Positions 40,384 to 49,089 of a DNA stretch of 64,000 nt are shown here, piece after piece. Within the stretch, counting starts at the first letter, position 1. Each line of letters opens with the position of its first letter. The DNA is taken from contig NZ_CP108100.1 in assembly GCF_036195045.1 (NCBI RefSeq), positions 1,364,001-1,428,000 on the forward strand. Direction: 5' to 3'. Origin of the DNA: Streptomyces sp. NBC_00236 (lineage in GTDB: Bacteria > Actinomycetota > Actinomycetes > Streptomycetales > Streptomycetaceae). Position numbers and translations under genes: made by a program. The notes below the pieces were generated by a model. It was not told the origin of the DNA. It saw only the letters and a program-made list of their open reading frames with translations, and made no database searches.

Positions 40384-40419
40384 GATGCCTCTTCCTTCGG
40401 TGGGTGGTTCGGGTGGGGA

Positions 40420-41931
40420 TCAGGCCGGGTCGGGCACGGGGTCCGCGAGGACGTCCGGGGCGACGGACCGTCCGGTGACGAAGTACGGGGACCGCCTGGC
40501 CCACTTGGCCCAGGCCGCGGCGACGAAGCCGGTCAGCAGGATGACGGCCGGGCACAGGAGCATGAACCAGCCGTTGTCCGGGCTGACCTCGAAGTGGTCG
40601 GCGGAGGTGGCGAAGGTCCAGCAGAGGTATCCGCCGAGCGCGAGCAGGACGAGGGCGCTGATGACGGGGAGCACCACCGCCCGCACCGCCAGGGACGGGC
40701 TCTCCCGGAACGAGCCGCGGAAGCGGGCCGCGGCAGCCAGCGCGGTGAGGGCGTAGTAGACCGAGACGACGACCCCGATCGCGTTCACGGACGCCAGGAT
40801 GAGGTCTCCGACCTTCGGTATGACGAGGGAGAGCACGGCGATGGCGGCGGCGATGCAGCCGACCGCGACGGTCCCGGCGGCGGGTGTTCCGTACCGCGGG
40901 CTGACCTTGGTCCACAGGGGGCCGAGCGTGCGGTCGCGGCCCATGGCGAACATGCCGCGCACCGTCGGGATCACCCCGGACTGCAGGGAGGCGACGGCGG
41001 ACAGGGTGAGGGCGATCAACGGGAGCGCGGCGAGCGGCTGGTCGGCCAGCTGGTTGCCGAAGTAGGTGAGCCCCTGGGCGCCGTGGGCGGTCAGCTCGTC
41101 GAGTGACAGGACGCGCTGGAAGGCGAATGAGCCGAGCAGGAACAGGCCCAGCATCGTGAAGAGCGTGATGAGCCCGGCCTTGGAGGCGTCCTGCGGATCC
41201 CGGATCTCCTCGGTGACGCTGAAGGTGGACTCGAATCCCCAGAAGCAGAAGACGGAGAGCAGGAGGCCCTGGGCGAGCTCCTCGAAGGAGGGGATGGTGA
41301 ACGGGTTGAGCCAGTCGAGGCTGAAGGGCTGCGAGCCGGCGAACAGGCCGTATCCGCAGAAGCCGAGCAGGACGGCGTACTCGAAGACGAGAAGGTACTT
41401 CTGGAAGGTGGCGGCCGACCGGAGGCCGGTGACGGCGGTGAAGGTGACGGCGACGAGGACGACGATGCCGAGCGCGGTCGACTGGGCGGTGGAGTCCGGG
41501 GCGAGCCGGAGCCCGGACACCTCGTGCAGCCCGGCCTCGCCCGCGAGTTGCAGCAGGGCGGAACCGGTGACCGTCGTGGTGTAGGCCAGGAACACGATCG
41601 TGGAGACGATGCCGATCCAGCCGACGAGGAAGCCGAGCCAGGGGCTGAGCGAGCGGCCCACCCATACGTAGCCGCTGCCCATGTTCGGCTCGACCCGGTT
41701 GAGCCGGGAGTAGGCGCCCGCGATGCCCAGGATCGGCAGGAAGGCGAGCAGCATGATGATCGGCAGATGCAGCCCGACGGCGGTGGCGGTGACGCCCAGC
41801 CCGATGCCGATGCTGGTGGTGGCCGCGGTCGACGAGGCCGCGATGGCGAACCCGTCGACCACGCCGAGGCTCTTGCGCAGGGCTGCGGGTGGCTGTGCCG
41901 GTCCGGCTGTTTCCTCGCGGTAGGACGTCAC
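40420..41931 (-). CDS. APC-family amino acid/amine permease
   Basis: 503 aa from GTG at 41931 (AAGGAG 6 bases upstream). About 12 membrane helices; the family motif region GIGLGVTATAVGLHLPI near helix 1 and the ANMGSGYVWVGRSLSPWLGFLVGW-type segment are seen. The C-terminal tail is cytoplasmic. It is a secondary transporter for an amino acid, amine or related amide. It is divergent from the TetR gene (99 bases apart) and upstream of the amidohydrolase. Confidence 0.83.
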   Translation of the reverse strand: MTSYREETAGPAQPPAALRKSLGVVDGFAIAASSTAATTSIGIGLGVTATAVGLHLPIIMLLAFLPILGIAGAYSRLNRVEPNMGSGYVWVGRSLSPWLGFLVGWIGIVSTIVFLAYTTTVTGSALLQLAGEAGLHEVSGLRLAPDSTAQSTALGIVVLVAVTFTAVTGLRSAATFQKYLLVFEYAVLLGFCGYGLFAGSQPFSLDWLNPFTIPSFEELAQGLLLSVFCFWGFESTFSVTEEIRDPQDASKAGLITLFTMLGLFLLGSFAFQRVLSLDELTAHGAQGLTYFGNQLADQPLAALPLIALTLSAVASLQSGVIPTVRGMFAMGRDRTLGPLWTKVSPRYGTPAAGTVAVGCIAAAIAVLSLVIPKVGDLILASVNAIGVVVSVYYALTALAAAARFRGSFRESPSLAVRAVVLPVISALVLLALGGYLCWTFATSADHFEVSPDNGWFMLLCPAVILLTGFVAAAWAKWARRSPYFVTGRSVAPDVLADPVPDPA

Positions 41932-42030
41932 GGTCGCTCCTTCACCGAGGGGCGCTGTTCGGCCCCGATGGCGGCACATCGAACTCCTCGGGGCTTCCGC
42001 ACGTCAACGGTGTTGTCATAAGGTGCCCGT

Positions 42031-42744
42031 ATGAACGCGAGCGAGCGGGTGGTGCCGGAGGACGCGCGGCGGCGCAGGCGCCCCACCAAGCAGGGCGTCA
42101 TGCTGTCCGAGCAGCTGATCGTGGAGACCGCGCTGCGCCTGATCGGCGAGCACGGGGCGTCGGCGCTCACCGTGCGCCGGCTCGGCGCCGCGCTGGGATG
42201 CGATCCGAGCGCGCTCTACCGCTATTTCCGGGACACGGACGAGCTGTTGCTGGCGGTGGCCGACGAGCTGATCGGGCGGACGCTGCGCAGTTGGCGGCCG
42301 ACCGGTGACTGGCGGGCCGATCTGCGGTCGTTGGGGCTGCGGATGCACGCGGACTATCTGTCCCACCCGCAGGCGGCGCTGCTGACGTGCGCACGGGTGA
42401 CCGGCCGTACGCACGAGATCCGGTCGGTGGAGGCGATCCTCGGGGTGCTGCGGGGCGCGGGCTTCCCGGATGCGGAGGCGGTACGGATCTACCACGTCTT
42501 CGTCGACCAGACGCTGTCGTTCGCGGCGCTGGACGCGTCGACGCTGGCGCTGCCGGAAAGGGCCCGGGCGCAGGAGGTGCAGGCCTGGCCGGAGATCTAC
42601 GCCCGGCAGCCGGCGGACACGCACCCGAACATCGCGGCGACCGCGCCGGTACTGGTCGCGGAGATGGGCCGCAGCGGATATCCGGCGGCGCTGGAGATGA
42701 TGCTGGCCGCGGCCGCCGCCCGGTTGCAGCACGTCAGGCGGTAG
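42031..42744 (+). CDS. TetR-family regulator (probably of the permease/amidohydrolase operon)
   Basis: 237 aa. The N-terminal HTH is LTVRRLGAALGCDPSALYRYF (about residues 48-68), followed by a TetR_C-like helical domain. The stretch before it (RRRRRPTKQGVML) is basic. It is divergent from the APC/amidohydrolase genes, the usual geometry for a local repressor. A direct repeat, GCGGTAGGCGGCA, occurs at 42738-42750 and 42759-42771, the first copy covering the stop codon. Confidence 0.8.
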   Translation: MNASERVVPEDARRRRRPTKQGVMLSEQLIVETALRLIGEHGASALTVRRLGAALGCDPSALYRYFRDTDELLLAVADELIGRTLRSWRPTGDWRADLRSLGLRMHADYLSHPQAALLTCARVTGRTHEIRSVEAILGVLRGAGFPDAEAVRIYHVFVDQTLSFAALDASTLALPERARAQEVQAWPEIYARQPADTHPNIAATAPVLVAEMGRSGYPAALEMMLAAAAARLQHVRR

Positions 42745-42787
42745 GCGGCAGAGGGCAAGCGGTAGGCGGCACGTCAGTCGGGGCGGA

Positions 42788-43489
42788 TCAGGGCGCGAGC
42801 ACGTCCAGTTCGTGCAGGGCGCCCACCGCGATCTCCTTCGTCAGCCGCTCCGCCCCGTCGGCGTCCCCCTCGCGCACCGCCTCGGCGAGCCGGACGTGCA
42901 GGGTGACGGCCGCCGGATCGGGGTCCTCGAACATGACCTGGTGGTGGGTGCGTCCCGCGAGGACCTCGGCGACCACGTCACCGAGGCGCGCGAACATCTC
43001 GTTGCCGGAGGCGTTGAGGATGATCCGGTGGAACGCGATGTCGTGTTCCAGGTACCCCTCCAGCTGCTGACCGCGCGAGGTGGCGACCATGCCGAGGGCC
43101 CGTTCGGTGAGCTCGGCGCACTGGGCGGCGGTGGCGTGGCGGGCGGCGAGCGAGGCGGCGACGGGTTCGATCGCCGAGCGCAGGACGGTCAGCGAGCGCA
43201 GCTGGCGCGGGCGGTCGGCGCCGGCCAGTCGCCACCGGATGACCTGCGGATCGTAGACGTTCCACGCCTCGGTCGGCCGTACCGTCACGCCGACGCGGCG
43301 CCGGGACTCGACCAGGTGCATGGACTCCAGGACCCGGATCACCTCCCGTACGACCGTGCGGGACACATCGAAGCGCTGGGCCAGCTCGTCCGTACGCAGA
43401 ACCTGGCCGGGCAGATGCTCACCCGCGGCGATCTCCAGCCCCAGGGCGTCCAGCACATGCGTATGCAGCCCCTGGGCAGGTGTGGTCAT
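42788..43489 (-). CDS. gntR: GntR-family gluconate regulator (FCD type)
   Basis: 233 aa. Winged helix at about 30-75 (TDELAQRFDVSRTVVREVIRVLE), then an FCD domain with the metal-binding pattern (EHDIAFHRIILNASGN; H in THHQVMFED). It is divergent from gluconokinase and the GntP permease (156 bases apart). In actinobacteria such regulators repress gluconate uptake genes until gluconate or 6-phosphogluconate binds. The intergenic inverted repeat AGTACGAC/GTCGTACG is its likely site. Confidence 0.85.
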   Translation of the reverse strand: MTTPAQGLHTHVLDALGLEIAAGEHLPGQVLRTDELAQRFDVSRTVVREVIRVLESMHLVESRRRVGVTVRPTEAWNVYDPQVIRWRLAGADRPRQLRSLTVLRSAIEPVAASLAARHATAAQCAELTERALGMVATSRGQQLEGYLEHDIAFHRIILNASGNEMFARLGDVVAEVLAGRTHHQVMFEDPDPAAVTLHVRLAEAVREGDADGAERLTKEIAVGALHELDVLAP

Positions 43490-43537
43490 GGGCCAAGCCT
43501 ACGGGGGCCTCTCCGGGAGACTCCGCCGGGAACAAAA

Positions 43538-43579
43538 AGTACGACGTTTATGTCACAGCATCTTGAATAAGTCGTACGT
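43538..43579. promoter_or_regulatory. Inverted repeat in the gntR-gntK intergenic region
   Basis: AGTACGAC (43538-43545) faces GTCGTACG (43571-43578), a 7 to 8-base inverted pair in a region divergent for gntR and gntK. The spacing (25 bases) fits two sites or one looped pair. It is the best candidate operator for the regulator. Confidence 0.5.
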
Positions 43580-43645
43580 ATAGGTTTCAGTAGCGCGACG
43601 GACCGATGTCGACGACGACATCGAAGAAGACAGCGAGGCACCGTA

Positions 43646-44155
43646 ATGAGCACCCCCCACGTCATCGTGGTGATGGGCGTCGCAGGGACCGGCAAGACCA
43701 CGATCGGCCCCCTGCTCGCCGCCGAACTGGGCGTTCCGTACGCCGAGGGCGACGATTTCCATCCCGCGGCGAACATCGCCAAGATGTCGGCCGGCACCCC
43801 GCTGGACGATGCGGACCGGTGGCCCTGGCTCGACGCGATCGGGCAGTGGGCGCACAGCCGGGCGGGGCTCGGCGGCGTGGTCAGCAGCTCGGCGCTGAAG
43901 CGTGCCTACCGCGACCGGCTGCGCAGCGAGGCCCCCGGTGCCGTCTTCCTTCATCTGAGCGGTGACCGGTCGCTCATCGAGGAGCGGATGGCGGGCCGCA
44001 AGGGCCACTTCATGCCGACCGCACTCCTCGACTCGCAGTTCGCCACCCTCCAGCCCCTTGAGGACGACGAGGCGGGCGTCGCCGTGGACGTGTCCGGCTC
44101 CCCCGAGGAAATCACCCAGCGAGCCGTCGCCGCGTTGCGCCGGCTCGAGAACTGA
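43646..44155 (+). CDS. gntK: Gluconokinase
   Basis: 169 aa, full length. Walker A in MGVAGTGKTT; then GDDFHPAANIAKM, with the GDxxHP substrate motif; CSALKRAYRDRLR-like region (SSSALKRAYRDRL) and GHFMPTALLDSQFATLE-type block (LLDSQFATLQPLE). It phosphorylates D-gluconate to 6-phosphogluconate for the pentose phosphate pathway in the cytoplasm. It lies 11 bases before gntP and is divergent from gntR. Confidence 0.93.
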   Translation: MSTPHVIVVMGVAGTGKTTIGPLLAAELGVPYAEGDDFHPAANIAKMSAGTPLDDADRWPWLDAIGQWAHSRAGLGGVVSSSALKRAYRDRLRSEAPGAVFLHLSGDRSLIEERMAGRKGHFMPTALLDSQFATLQPLEDDEAGVAVDVSGSPEEITQRAVAALRRLEN

Positions 44156-44166
44156 GGATCATCACC

Positions 44167-45564
44167 GTGACCAGTCTCAGCGTCGAGATGCTGGCAGCGG
44201 ACGCCGTCGAACCGATCACTTCGGCCGGCAACGCGCAGTTGGGCATCGCCGTCCTGGCGGGCATCGCCGTCATCGTTCTGCTCATCACCAAGTTCAAGAT
44301 GCACGCGTTCCTCGCGCTCACCATCGGCTCGCTGGCGCTCGGCTCGTTCGCCGGCGCCGCGCCGGCGAAGACGATAGCCAGCTTCACCGCGGGCCTCGGC
44401 TCCACCGTCGCGGGTGTCGGCGTCCTCATCGCGCTCGGCGCGATCCTGGGCAAGCTGCTCGCCGACTCCGGCGGAGCGGACCAGATCGTCGACACGATCC
44501 TCGCGAGGACGAGCAACCGGGCCATGCCGTGGGCGATGGTCCTGATCGCCTCGATCATCGGTCTGCCGCTGTTCTTCGAGGTCGGGATCGTGCTGATGAT
44601 CCCGGTGGTGCTCCTCGTCGCCAAGCGCGGCAACTACTCCCTGATGCGGATCGGCATCCCGGCCCTGGCCGGCCTCTCCGTGATGCACGGGCTCATCCCC
44701 CCGCACCCCGGTCCGCTGGTGGCGATCGACGCCCTCGACGCCAACCTGGGCGTCACGCTGGCCCTCGGTGTCCTGGTCGCGATCCCGACGGTGATCATCG
44801 CCGGTCCGGTCTTCTCCCGGTACGCCGCCCGCTGGGTGGACATCAAGGCGCCGGAGAAGATGATCCCGCAGCGCCCCTCCGAGGACCTGGACCGCCGCCC
44901 CAGCTTCGGCGCCACCCTGGCGACGATTCTGCTGCCCGTCGTCCTGATGCTGGCCAAGGCCCTCGTCGACATCGTGGTGGACGACCCGGAGCAGGGTCTC
45001 CAGCGGGTCACCGATGTGATCGGCTCGCCGCTGATCGCCCTGCTCGCGGCGGTCATCGTGGGCATGTTCACGCTGGGCCGGGCGGCCGGGTTCACCAAGG
45101 CCCGGCTCTCCACCACCGTGGAGAAGTCCCTCGCCCCGATCGCCGGAGTGCTGCTCATCGTCGGCGCGGGCGGCGGCTTCAAGCAGACGCTGATCGACGC
45201 CGGTGTGGGTCAGATGATCCTGGAGTTCTCCGAGGACTGGTCGATCCCCGCGCTGCTGCTCGGCTGGCTGATCGCCGTGGGCATCAGGCTCGCGACCGGC
45301 TCGGCGACGGTGGCCACCATCTCGGCGGCCGGTCTGGTCGCCCCGCTGGCCGCCGACATGTCGACCTCGCACGCCGCCCTGCTGGTCCTCGCCGTCGGTG
45401 CGGGCTCGCTCTTCTTCAGCCATGTCAACGACGCGGGGTTCTGGCTGGTGAAGGAGTACTTCGGGATGGACGTCGGCCAGACGGTGAAGACCTGGTCGGT
45501 GATGGAGACCATCATCTCCGTGGTCTCGCTGGCCTTCATCCTGCTCCTGTCACTGATCCTCTAG
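44167..45564 (+). CDS. gntP: Gluconate permease (GntP family)
   Basis: 465 aa with about 12 hydrophobic helices. The motif GLPLFFEVGIVLMIPVV and the IPPHPGPLVAID loop (about residue 180) are characteristic of GntP proton symporters. It imports D-gluconate for GntK. The stop TAG at 45562-45564 forms part of the left end of repeat element C, which runs on to the stop of the next, convergent gene. Confidence 0.92.
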   Translation: MTSLSVEMLAADAVEPITSAGNAQLGIAVLAGIAVIVLLITKFKMHAFLALTIGSLALGSFAGAAPAKTIASFTAGLGSTVAGVGVLIALGAILGKLLADSGGADQIVDTILARTSNRAMPWAMVLIASIIGLPLFFEVGIVLMIPVVLLVAKRGNYSLMRIGIPALAGLSVMHGLIPPHPGPLVAIDALDANLGVTLALGVLVAIPTVIIAGPVFSRYAARWVDIKAPEKMIPQRPSEDLDRRPSFGATLATILLPVVLMLAKALVDIVVDDPEQGLQRVTDVIGSPLIALLAAVIVGMFTLGRAAGFTKARLSTTVEKSLAPIAGVLLIVGAGGGFKQTLIDAGVGQMILEFSEDWSIPALLLGWLIAVGIRLATGSATVATISAAGLVAPLAADMSTSHAALLVLAVGAGSLFFSHVNDAGFWLVKEYFGMDVGQTVKTWSVMETIISVVSLAFILLLSLIL

Positions 45565-45726
45565 TGCCGGGTCAGCCAGGGTTTGCCCGGTAAGGAGCGG
45601 CGTCAGGTGCGTGCTCCCGGCGTGCCGGCCGGAAGTCCTCGTACTGGACGTACTCGGGCTTTCGGCCGGTGCGGCGAGGGTGCGTGCACGGCGTCGCGAC
45701 GGGCGAACCCTGGCTGACGCGGCACT
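45563..45726. repeat. Inverted-repeat element C (164 bases)
   Basis: The ends are 27-base inverted repeats with two mismatches (45563-45589 and 45700-45726). The outer bases extend to complete TAG stops of both convergent neighbours (45562-45564 and 45725-45727). The centre has GCGTCAGGTGCGTGC (45600-45614), shared with elements A and B. No coding capacity. It fills the whole gap between gntP and the cytochrome gene. Confidence 0.78.
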
Positions 45727-46351
45727 ACCGCTCCCCCGGCTCCCGCCACAGCGGGTGCTCGCGACGCGCCCATTGGCGCTCGACCGACCCGGTACGCATG
45801 CCACGGCGTGCCTCCGGGTCGGCGAGCGCCATCGCGATGTGTCCGGCCAGCACGATGCCGATCGCGAGCGCCAGCCAGTCGTGGACGAACGTCGCGGCGG
45901 TCCGCCACACCAGCGGGGCGAGACCGGTGAACCACATCAGCAGCCCGGTGCCCACCATGACCAGGACCGCTCCCGCGATCCAGGCGGCGTACAGCTTCTG
46001 CCCGGCGTTGAACTTCCCGGCCGGGCGGGACTCCGGCCGGTGGTCACGCCGGCGCACCGCCCGCAGCCACTGCCGGTCGTGCGGCCCGAAGCGGTTGAGC
46101 CGGCCCAGATCGGCCCGCAGCGACCGCGCGAACAGCCCCGCCAGCAGCGGTACGGGGATGATCAGCCCGGACCACTCGTGCAGGGTGACCACGAGATGGC
46201 GGCGCCCGACGAGTTCGGCGAGCTGCGGTACGTACAGACAGGCAGCCGTCGCCACGCACAGGAGCGTCAGCGCGGCCGTGGTGCGGTGCACCCAGCGCAC
46301 CGGGCCGCTGAAACGTCGTACCCGGCCGCCCGTTTCAGGTGGTGGGGGCAT
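45725..46351 (-). CDS. Cytochrome b561-type membrane protein (MsrQ-like partner)
   Basis: 208 aa starting at ATG 46351, overlapping the molybdoprotein gene by 17 bases. It has four membrane helices with His residues placed as b-heme ligands (HEWSGLIIPV; GHIAMALADPE; WVHRTTAAL). It is basic between helices 2 and 3. It probably passes electrons to the Tat-exported molybdoenzyme encoded just upstream, as MsrQ or a di-heme cytochrome does. The stop overlaps repeat element C. Confidence 0.78.
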   Translation of the reverse strand: MPPPPETGGRVRRFSGPVRWVHRTTAALTLLCVATAACLYVPQLAELVGRRHLVVTLHEWSGLIIPVPLLAGLFARSLRADLGRLNRFGPHDRQWLRAVRRRDHRPESRPAGKFNAGQKLYAAWIAGAVLVMVGTGLLMWFTGLAPLVWRTAATFVHDWLALAIGIVLAGHIAMALADPEARRGMRTGSVERQWARREHPLWREPGER

Positions 46352-47099
46352 CGTCGCGGCCGTTGGACCGGCCGACCCAGGCGTCGACGTCATATCCGAG
46401 CTTCTCCCAGTATCCGGGGCGTACGGAGTCCGTGACGGTGATCCCGGAGAGCCATTTCGCCGACTTGTAGAAGTACATCGGGGCCACATAGAGCCGGACC
46501 GGGCCGCCGTGCGAGTGGGACACCGGCCGGTCCTGCATCCGCAGCGCGACCAGCACATCGGCCCGGCGGGCCTGATCGAGCGTGAGGCTCTCGCTGTACG
46601 TGCCGTCGAAGCAGGTGAACCGGACGGCCTTCGCGCCGGGCCGGACGCCCGCCGCGTCCAGCAGCGCGGACAGCCGTACGCCTTCGAAGGGGGTCTCGGG
46701 CACCCGCCAGCCGGTGACGCACTGGACGTCGCGGACCATGCGGGTCTGCTTCATCCGTTCCAGGGCGTCCAGGGTGTACGTGGCCGGGCGGTCGACCAGG
46801 CCGTCGACGGTCAGCCGGTAGTCGGTGGCGCTCTTCTTCGGTACGGACGTGGCGACGGAGTAGTAGCGGAAGCCGCCGCCGTTGGGCAGCAGCCCGGTCA
46901 GTCCGGTGGGGTCCTTGTCGGAGAGCGCGCCCAGGCCGGACTCCAGCGTCCGTTGCAGTACGGGGGCGGCGACGAGCCCTGCCGCGCCGAGGCCGAGCAT
47001 CGTCAGGACGAGCCGGCGGCCCACGGGGGTGCCGGTGGAGTCCGGATCGGGGCCCTGCGCCGCCGGATCCGGCTCCGCGCCGGAAGAGGAACTGTTCAC
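46335..47099 (-). CDS. Molybdopterin-dependent oxidoreductase (MsrP/YedY-like)
   Basis: 254 aa. N-terminal twin-arginine-like signal (GRRLVLTMLGLGAAGLV, about 28-44). The catalytic domain is the oxidoreductase molybdopterin-binding (sulfite-oxidase-type) fold: the Mo-ligand Cys lies in VRDVQCVTGWRVPE (about 129), and SHGGPVRLYVAPMYFYKSAKWL is typical of YedY/MsrP. It likely reduces an extracytoplasmic S- or N-oxide, perhaps methionine sulfoxide, with electrons from the cytochrome gene that overlaps its end. Confidence 0.82.
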   Translation of the reverse strand: MNSSSSGAEPDPAAQGPDPDSTGTPVGRRLVLTMLGLGAAGLVAAPVLQRTLESGLGALSDKDPTGLTGLLPNGGGFRYYSVATSVPKKSATDYRLTVDGLVDRPATYTLDALERMKQTRMVRDVQCVTGWRVPETPFEGVRLSALLDAAGVRPGAKAVRFTCFDGTYSESLTLDQARRADVLVALRMQDRPVSHSHGGPVRLYVAPMYFYKSAKWLSGITVTDSVRPGYWEKLGYDVDAWVGRSNGRDDAPTT

Positions 47100-47209
47100 C
47101 CGTCGATTCGAGCACTCCGGGCCACCGGGCGCCAGGGGCGGGGGCGGTACGTCACCGGCCCGTCAGATTCTGCCCGCCACCGGCGGGCGGCGGATGCCAG
47201 ACTTGCGCC

Positions 47210-47653
47210 ATGCCGAACCGTGAAGCGCTCAAGCCCTTTCTTCTCGCGTTCCCCGGCCCGCTGCGCGACCGGCTGGTCGCCGCGGTGCTCGACGGGCGGA
47301 AGGTGTCGACGACCGGACTGTTCGTGGAGTACCAGGTGGAGAGGGAAGATCCGCCTCCCGTGGGCGAGCGGTCCGCGCTGATCGACTCGGACGGGCGGGA
47401 GATCGCGGTGCTGGAGATCACGGAGGTGCGGATCCTGCGGCTCGGGGACATCGATCTGCAGCATGTCCTCGACGAGGGCGAGGGCGACACCTCGGTGGCC
47501 GGGTGGCGGGAGGGCCACGAACGGTTCTGGCACAGCGAGGAGATGCGGGAGGCGCTCGGCGACCCGGAGTTCACGGTCGACGACGACACGCTGGTCGTGG
47601 CGGAACGGTTCCGGGTCGTCGAGCGCATCGGGCCCGACGCGGCACAGGGCTGA
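47210..47653 (+). CDS. ASCH-domain-like protein
   Basis: 147 aa: one compact domain with LDGRKVSTTGLFVEYQ, the hydrophobic LEITEVRIL and GWREGHERFW, resembling ASCH domains (RNA or nucleotide-associated folds). There are no signal or membrane segments. ASCH proteins are thought to bind RNA or modify bases; this one has no determined role. It is divergent from the molybdoprotein gene (110 bases) and convergent with the exporter gene. Confidence 0.7.
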   Translation: MPNREALKPFLLAFPGPLRDRLVAAVLDGRKVSTTGLFVEYQVEREDPPPVGERSALIDSDGREIAVLEITEVRILRLGDIDLQHVLDEGEGDTSVAGWREGHERFWHSEEMREALGDPEFTVDDDTLVVAERFRVVERIGPDAAQG

Positions 47654-47675
47654 ACGGGCTGCGGCCGGCCGGGGC

Positions 47676-48926
47676 TCACCGCACCCCGGCCTCGGCCCTC
47701 TTCTCCCGGCCCGCACCCTTCACGAGGCCCAGCCGGCGCCGGAACGCGAGCAGCCGGGGGTGGCGTTCGTGCAGGTCGGCCGAACGGCGGTCGAGTTCCT
47801 GGCCCAGGCGCTCGGCGCGCTTCTCGATGTCCAGCTCGTCCAGGATGCGGTCCACCTCGGCGAGCAGGGCCCCGTGCAGCTGCCACTTCCTGGGGTGTTC
47901 CTGGACGGCGGCCAGCAGGATGTCCGCCACGAGGTCGCGGGTCGCCCGGCTGGTGGTGAGCGCGTCGGCGAGCCGGTCCTCGGCCTCCTCCGCGCTGGCG
48001 GCCACCGGAGTGGTGATGAGCACCGAGAAACTCTCGATGGCCCCCGCCATCTGTCCGAACAACTCCCTGATGTGCGCGGCGACCTCGGCGGGGAACAGGG
48101 GTTCGTCGACCCGGTCCTTGGCCAGGTCGGTCAGCGTCCTGGCCAGCACCCTCACGACTACCGCACAGATCTCCAGCGTGTCCAGACCGGTGCGCAGCAC
48201 CACGCGGTGGAGCAGCCCCTGCCGCACTCTCGGGTTGAGCCTGAGGCTCTCCTCGGCCTGCCGCAGGGAGGCGTCCACCTCCACGATGTCGTGGTCGAGA
48301 CGGCGGGCCCGGTGCAGCCGGTCGGCCGCCTCGGGGACGGTGACCGGACGGGCGAGGTCGCTCCCCAGGTCACGGAACATCTGCCCCATCTCGCGGGCCA
48401 GTCCGTCGATGGACGCGCCCGCGGTCTGCACCCACACGGGCGGGGCGAACAGCAGGTTGAACAGCAGGCCCACAGCGGCGCCGATCAGGGTCTCGAACAC
48501 GCGCTCCCACGCCATGCTCGTTCTCGCGGTCCCTGAGGTGACGCCGAGGACGAGCATGGCGCTGATCGCCACCTCGGGAACGAACTCGTCGACCCGGACC
48601 AGTCTGCCGACGATCAGCGCCGTGAAGATGGTCAGCCCCAGGCTCCACCAGGACAGGCCGACCAGGGAACTGAAGCCGCTCGCGATGAGGACGCCGACGA
48701 CCACGGAGGTCACACGCTTCACCGACATGTTGACGGTGGCGTAGAGGGTCACCTGGACGACGAGCAGTGCGGTCAGCGGTGCGGTCAGGGGTGCGGGCTC
48801 GGCCAGCGTCGCGGTCGCCACGGCATAGGCGATCACCGCGGCGCCCGTGGAACGCAGGGTCTGCGCAGCCACGGGCTCGGTGGTGCGCCGGACGAGGTTG
48901 ATGACGGGTTCGGCTACTCCTGGCAT
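47676..48926 (-). CDS. FUSC/aromatic-acid-exporter-family membrane protein
   Basis: 416 aa. The N-terminal half has about four to six transmembrane helices (ALTALLVVQVTLYATVNMS; ALIVGRLV; LIGAAVGLLFNLLF). The C-terminal 240 residues are a helical cytoplasmic domain with many charged residues (LDHDIVEVDASLRQAEES). This layout matches actinobacterial FUSC-type (aromatic acid exporter) proteins. The substrate is unknown. Element D lies about 100 bases upstream of its start. Confidence 0.78.
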   Translation of the reverse strand: MPGVAEPVINLVRRTTEPVAAQTLRSTGAAVIAYAVATATLAEPAPLTAPLTALLVVQVTLYATVNMSVKRVTSVVVGVLIASGFSSLVGLSWWSLGLTIFTALIVGRLVRVDEFVPEVAISAMLVLGVTSGTARTSMAWERVFETLIGAAVGLLFNLLFAPPVWVQTAGASIDGLAREMGQMFRDLGSDLARPVTVPEAADRLHRARRLDHDIVEVDASLRQAEESLRLNPRVRQGLLHRVVLRTGLDTLEICAVVVRVLARTLTDLAKDRVDEPLFPAEVAAHIRELFGQMAGAIESFSVLITTPVAASAEEAEDRLADALTTSRATRDLVADILLAAVQEHPRKWQLHGALLAEVDRILDELDIEKRAERLGQELDRRSADLHERHPRLLAFRRRLGLVKGAGREKRAEAGVR

Positions 48927-49027
48927 CTTCTTCCCATGCCCGGATCCGGCGCCTCGGCACGGTTCCGCGTCCGTAACCCCACCGGACGGACGCGCGCGGG
49001 GCCGTTGGGCGGCCCTCCGGCCGCTCC

Positions 49028-49089
49028 GGGGCCTCTCGTTTGGATCATGCCGGGCTCGCGGGGTCCTGCCTGATCCAAACGAAGGGCCC
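49028..49089. repeat. Inverted-repeat element D (short relative of element A)
   Basis: 62 bases with 19-base arms (left ending TTTGGATCA at 49047, right starting TGATCCAAAC at 49071), two mismatches. The middle GGATCATGCCGGGCTCGCGGG (21 bases; see 49043-49063) is the exact reverse complement of 35667-35687. It is thus a small version of element A, lacking the central block. Its right end overlaps by one base the stop of the dehydrogenase gene (TAG at 49089-49091, minus strand). Confidence 0.72.

Noticed and set aside
42738..42771. Direct repeat GCGGTAGGCGGCA twice at the end of the TetR gene
   Set aside because: Only two copies, probably a simple local duplication; not enough to suggest a function.
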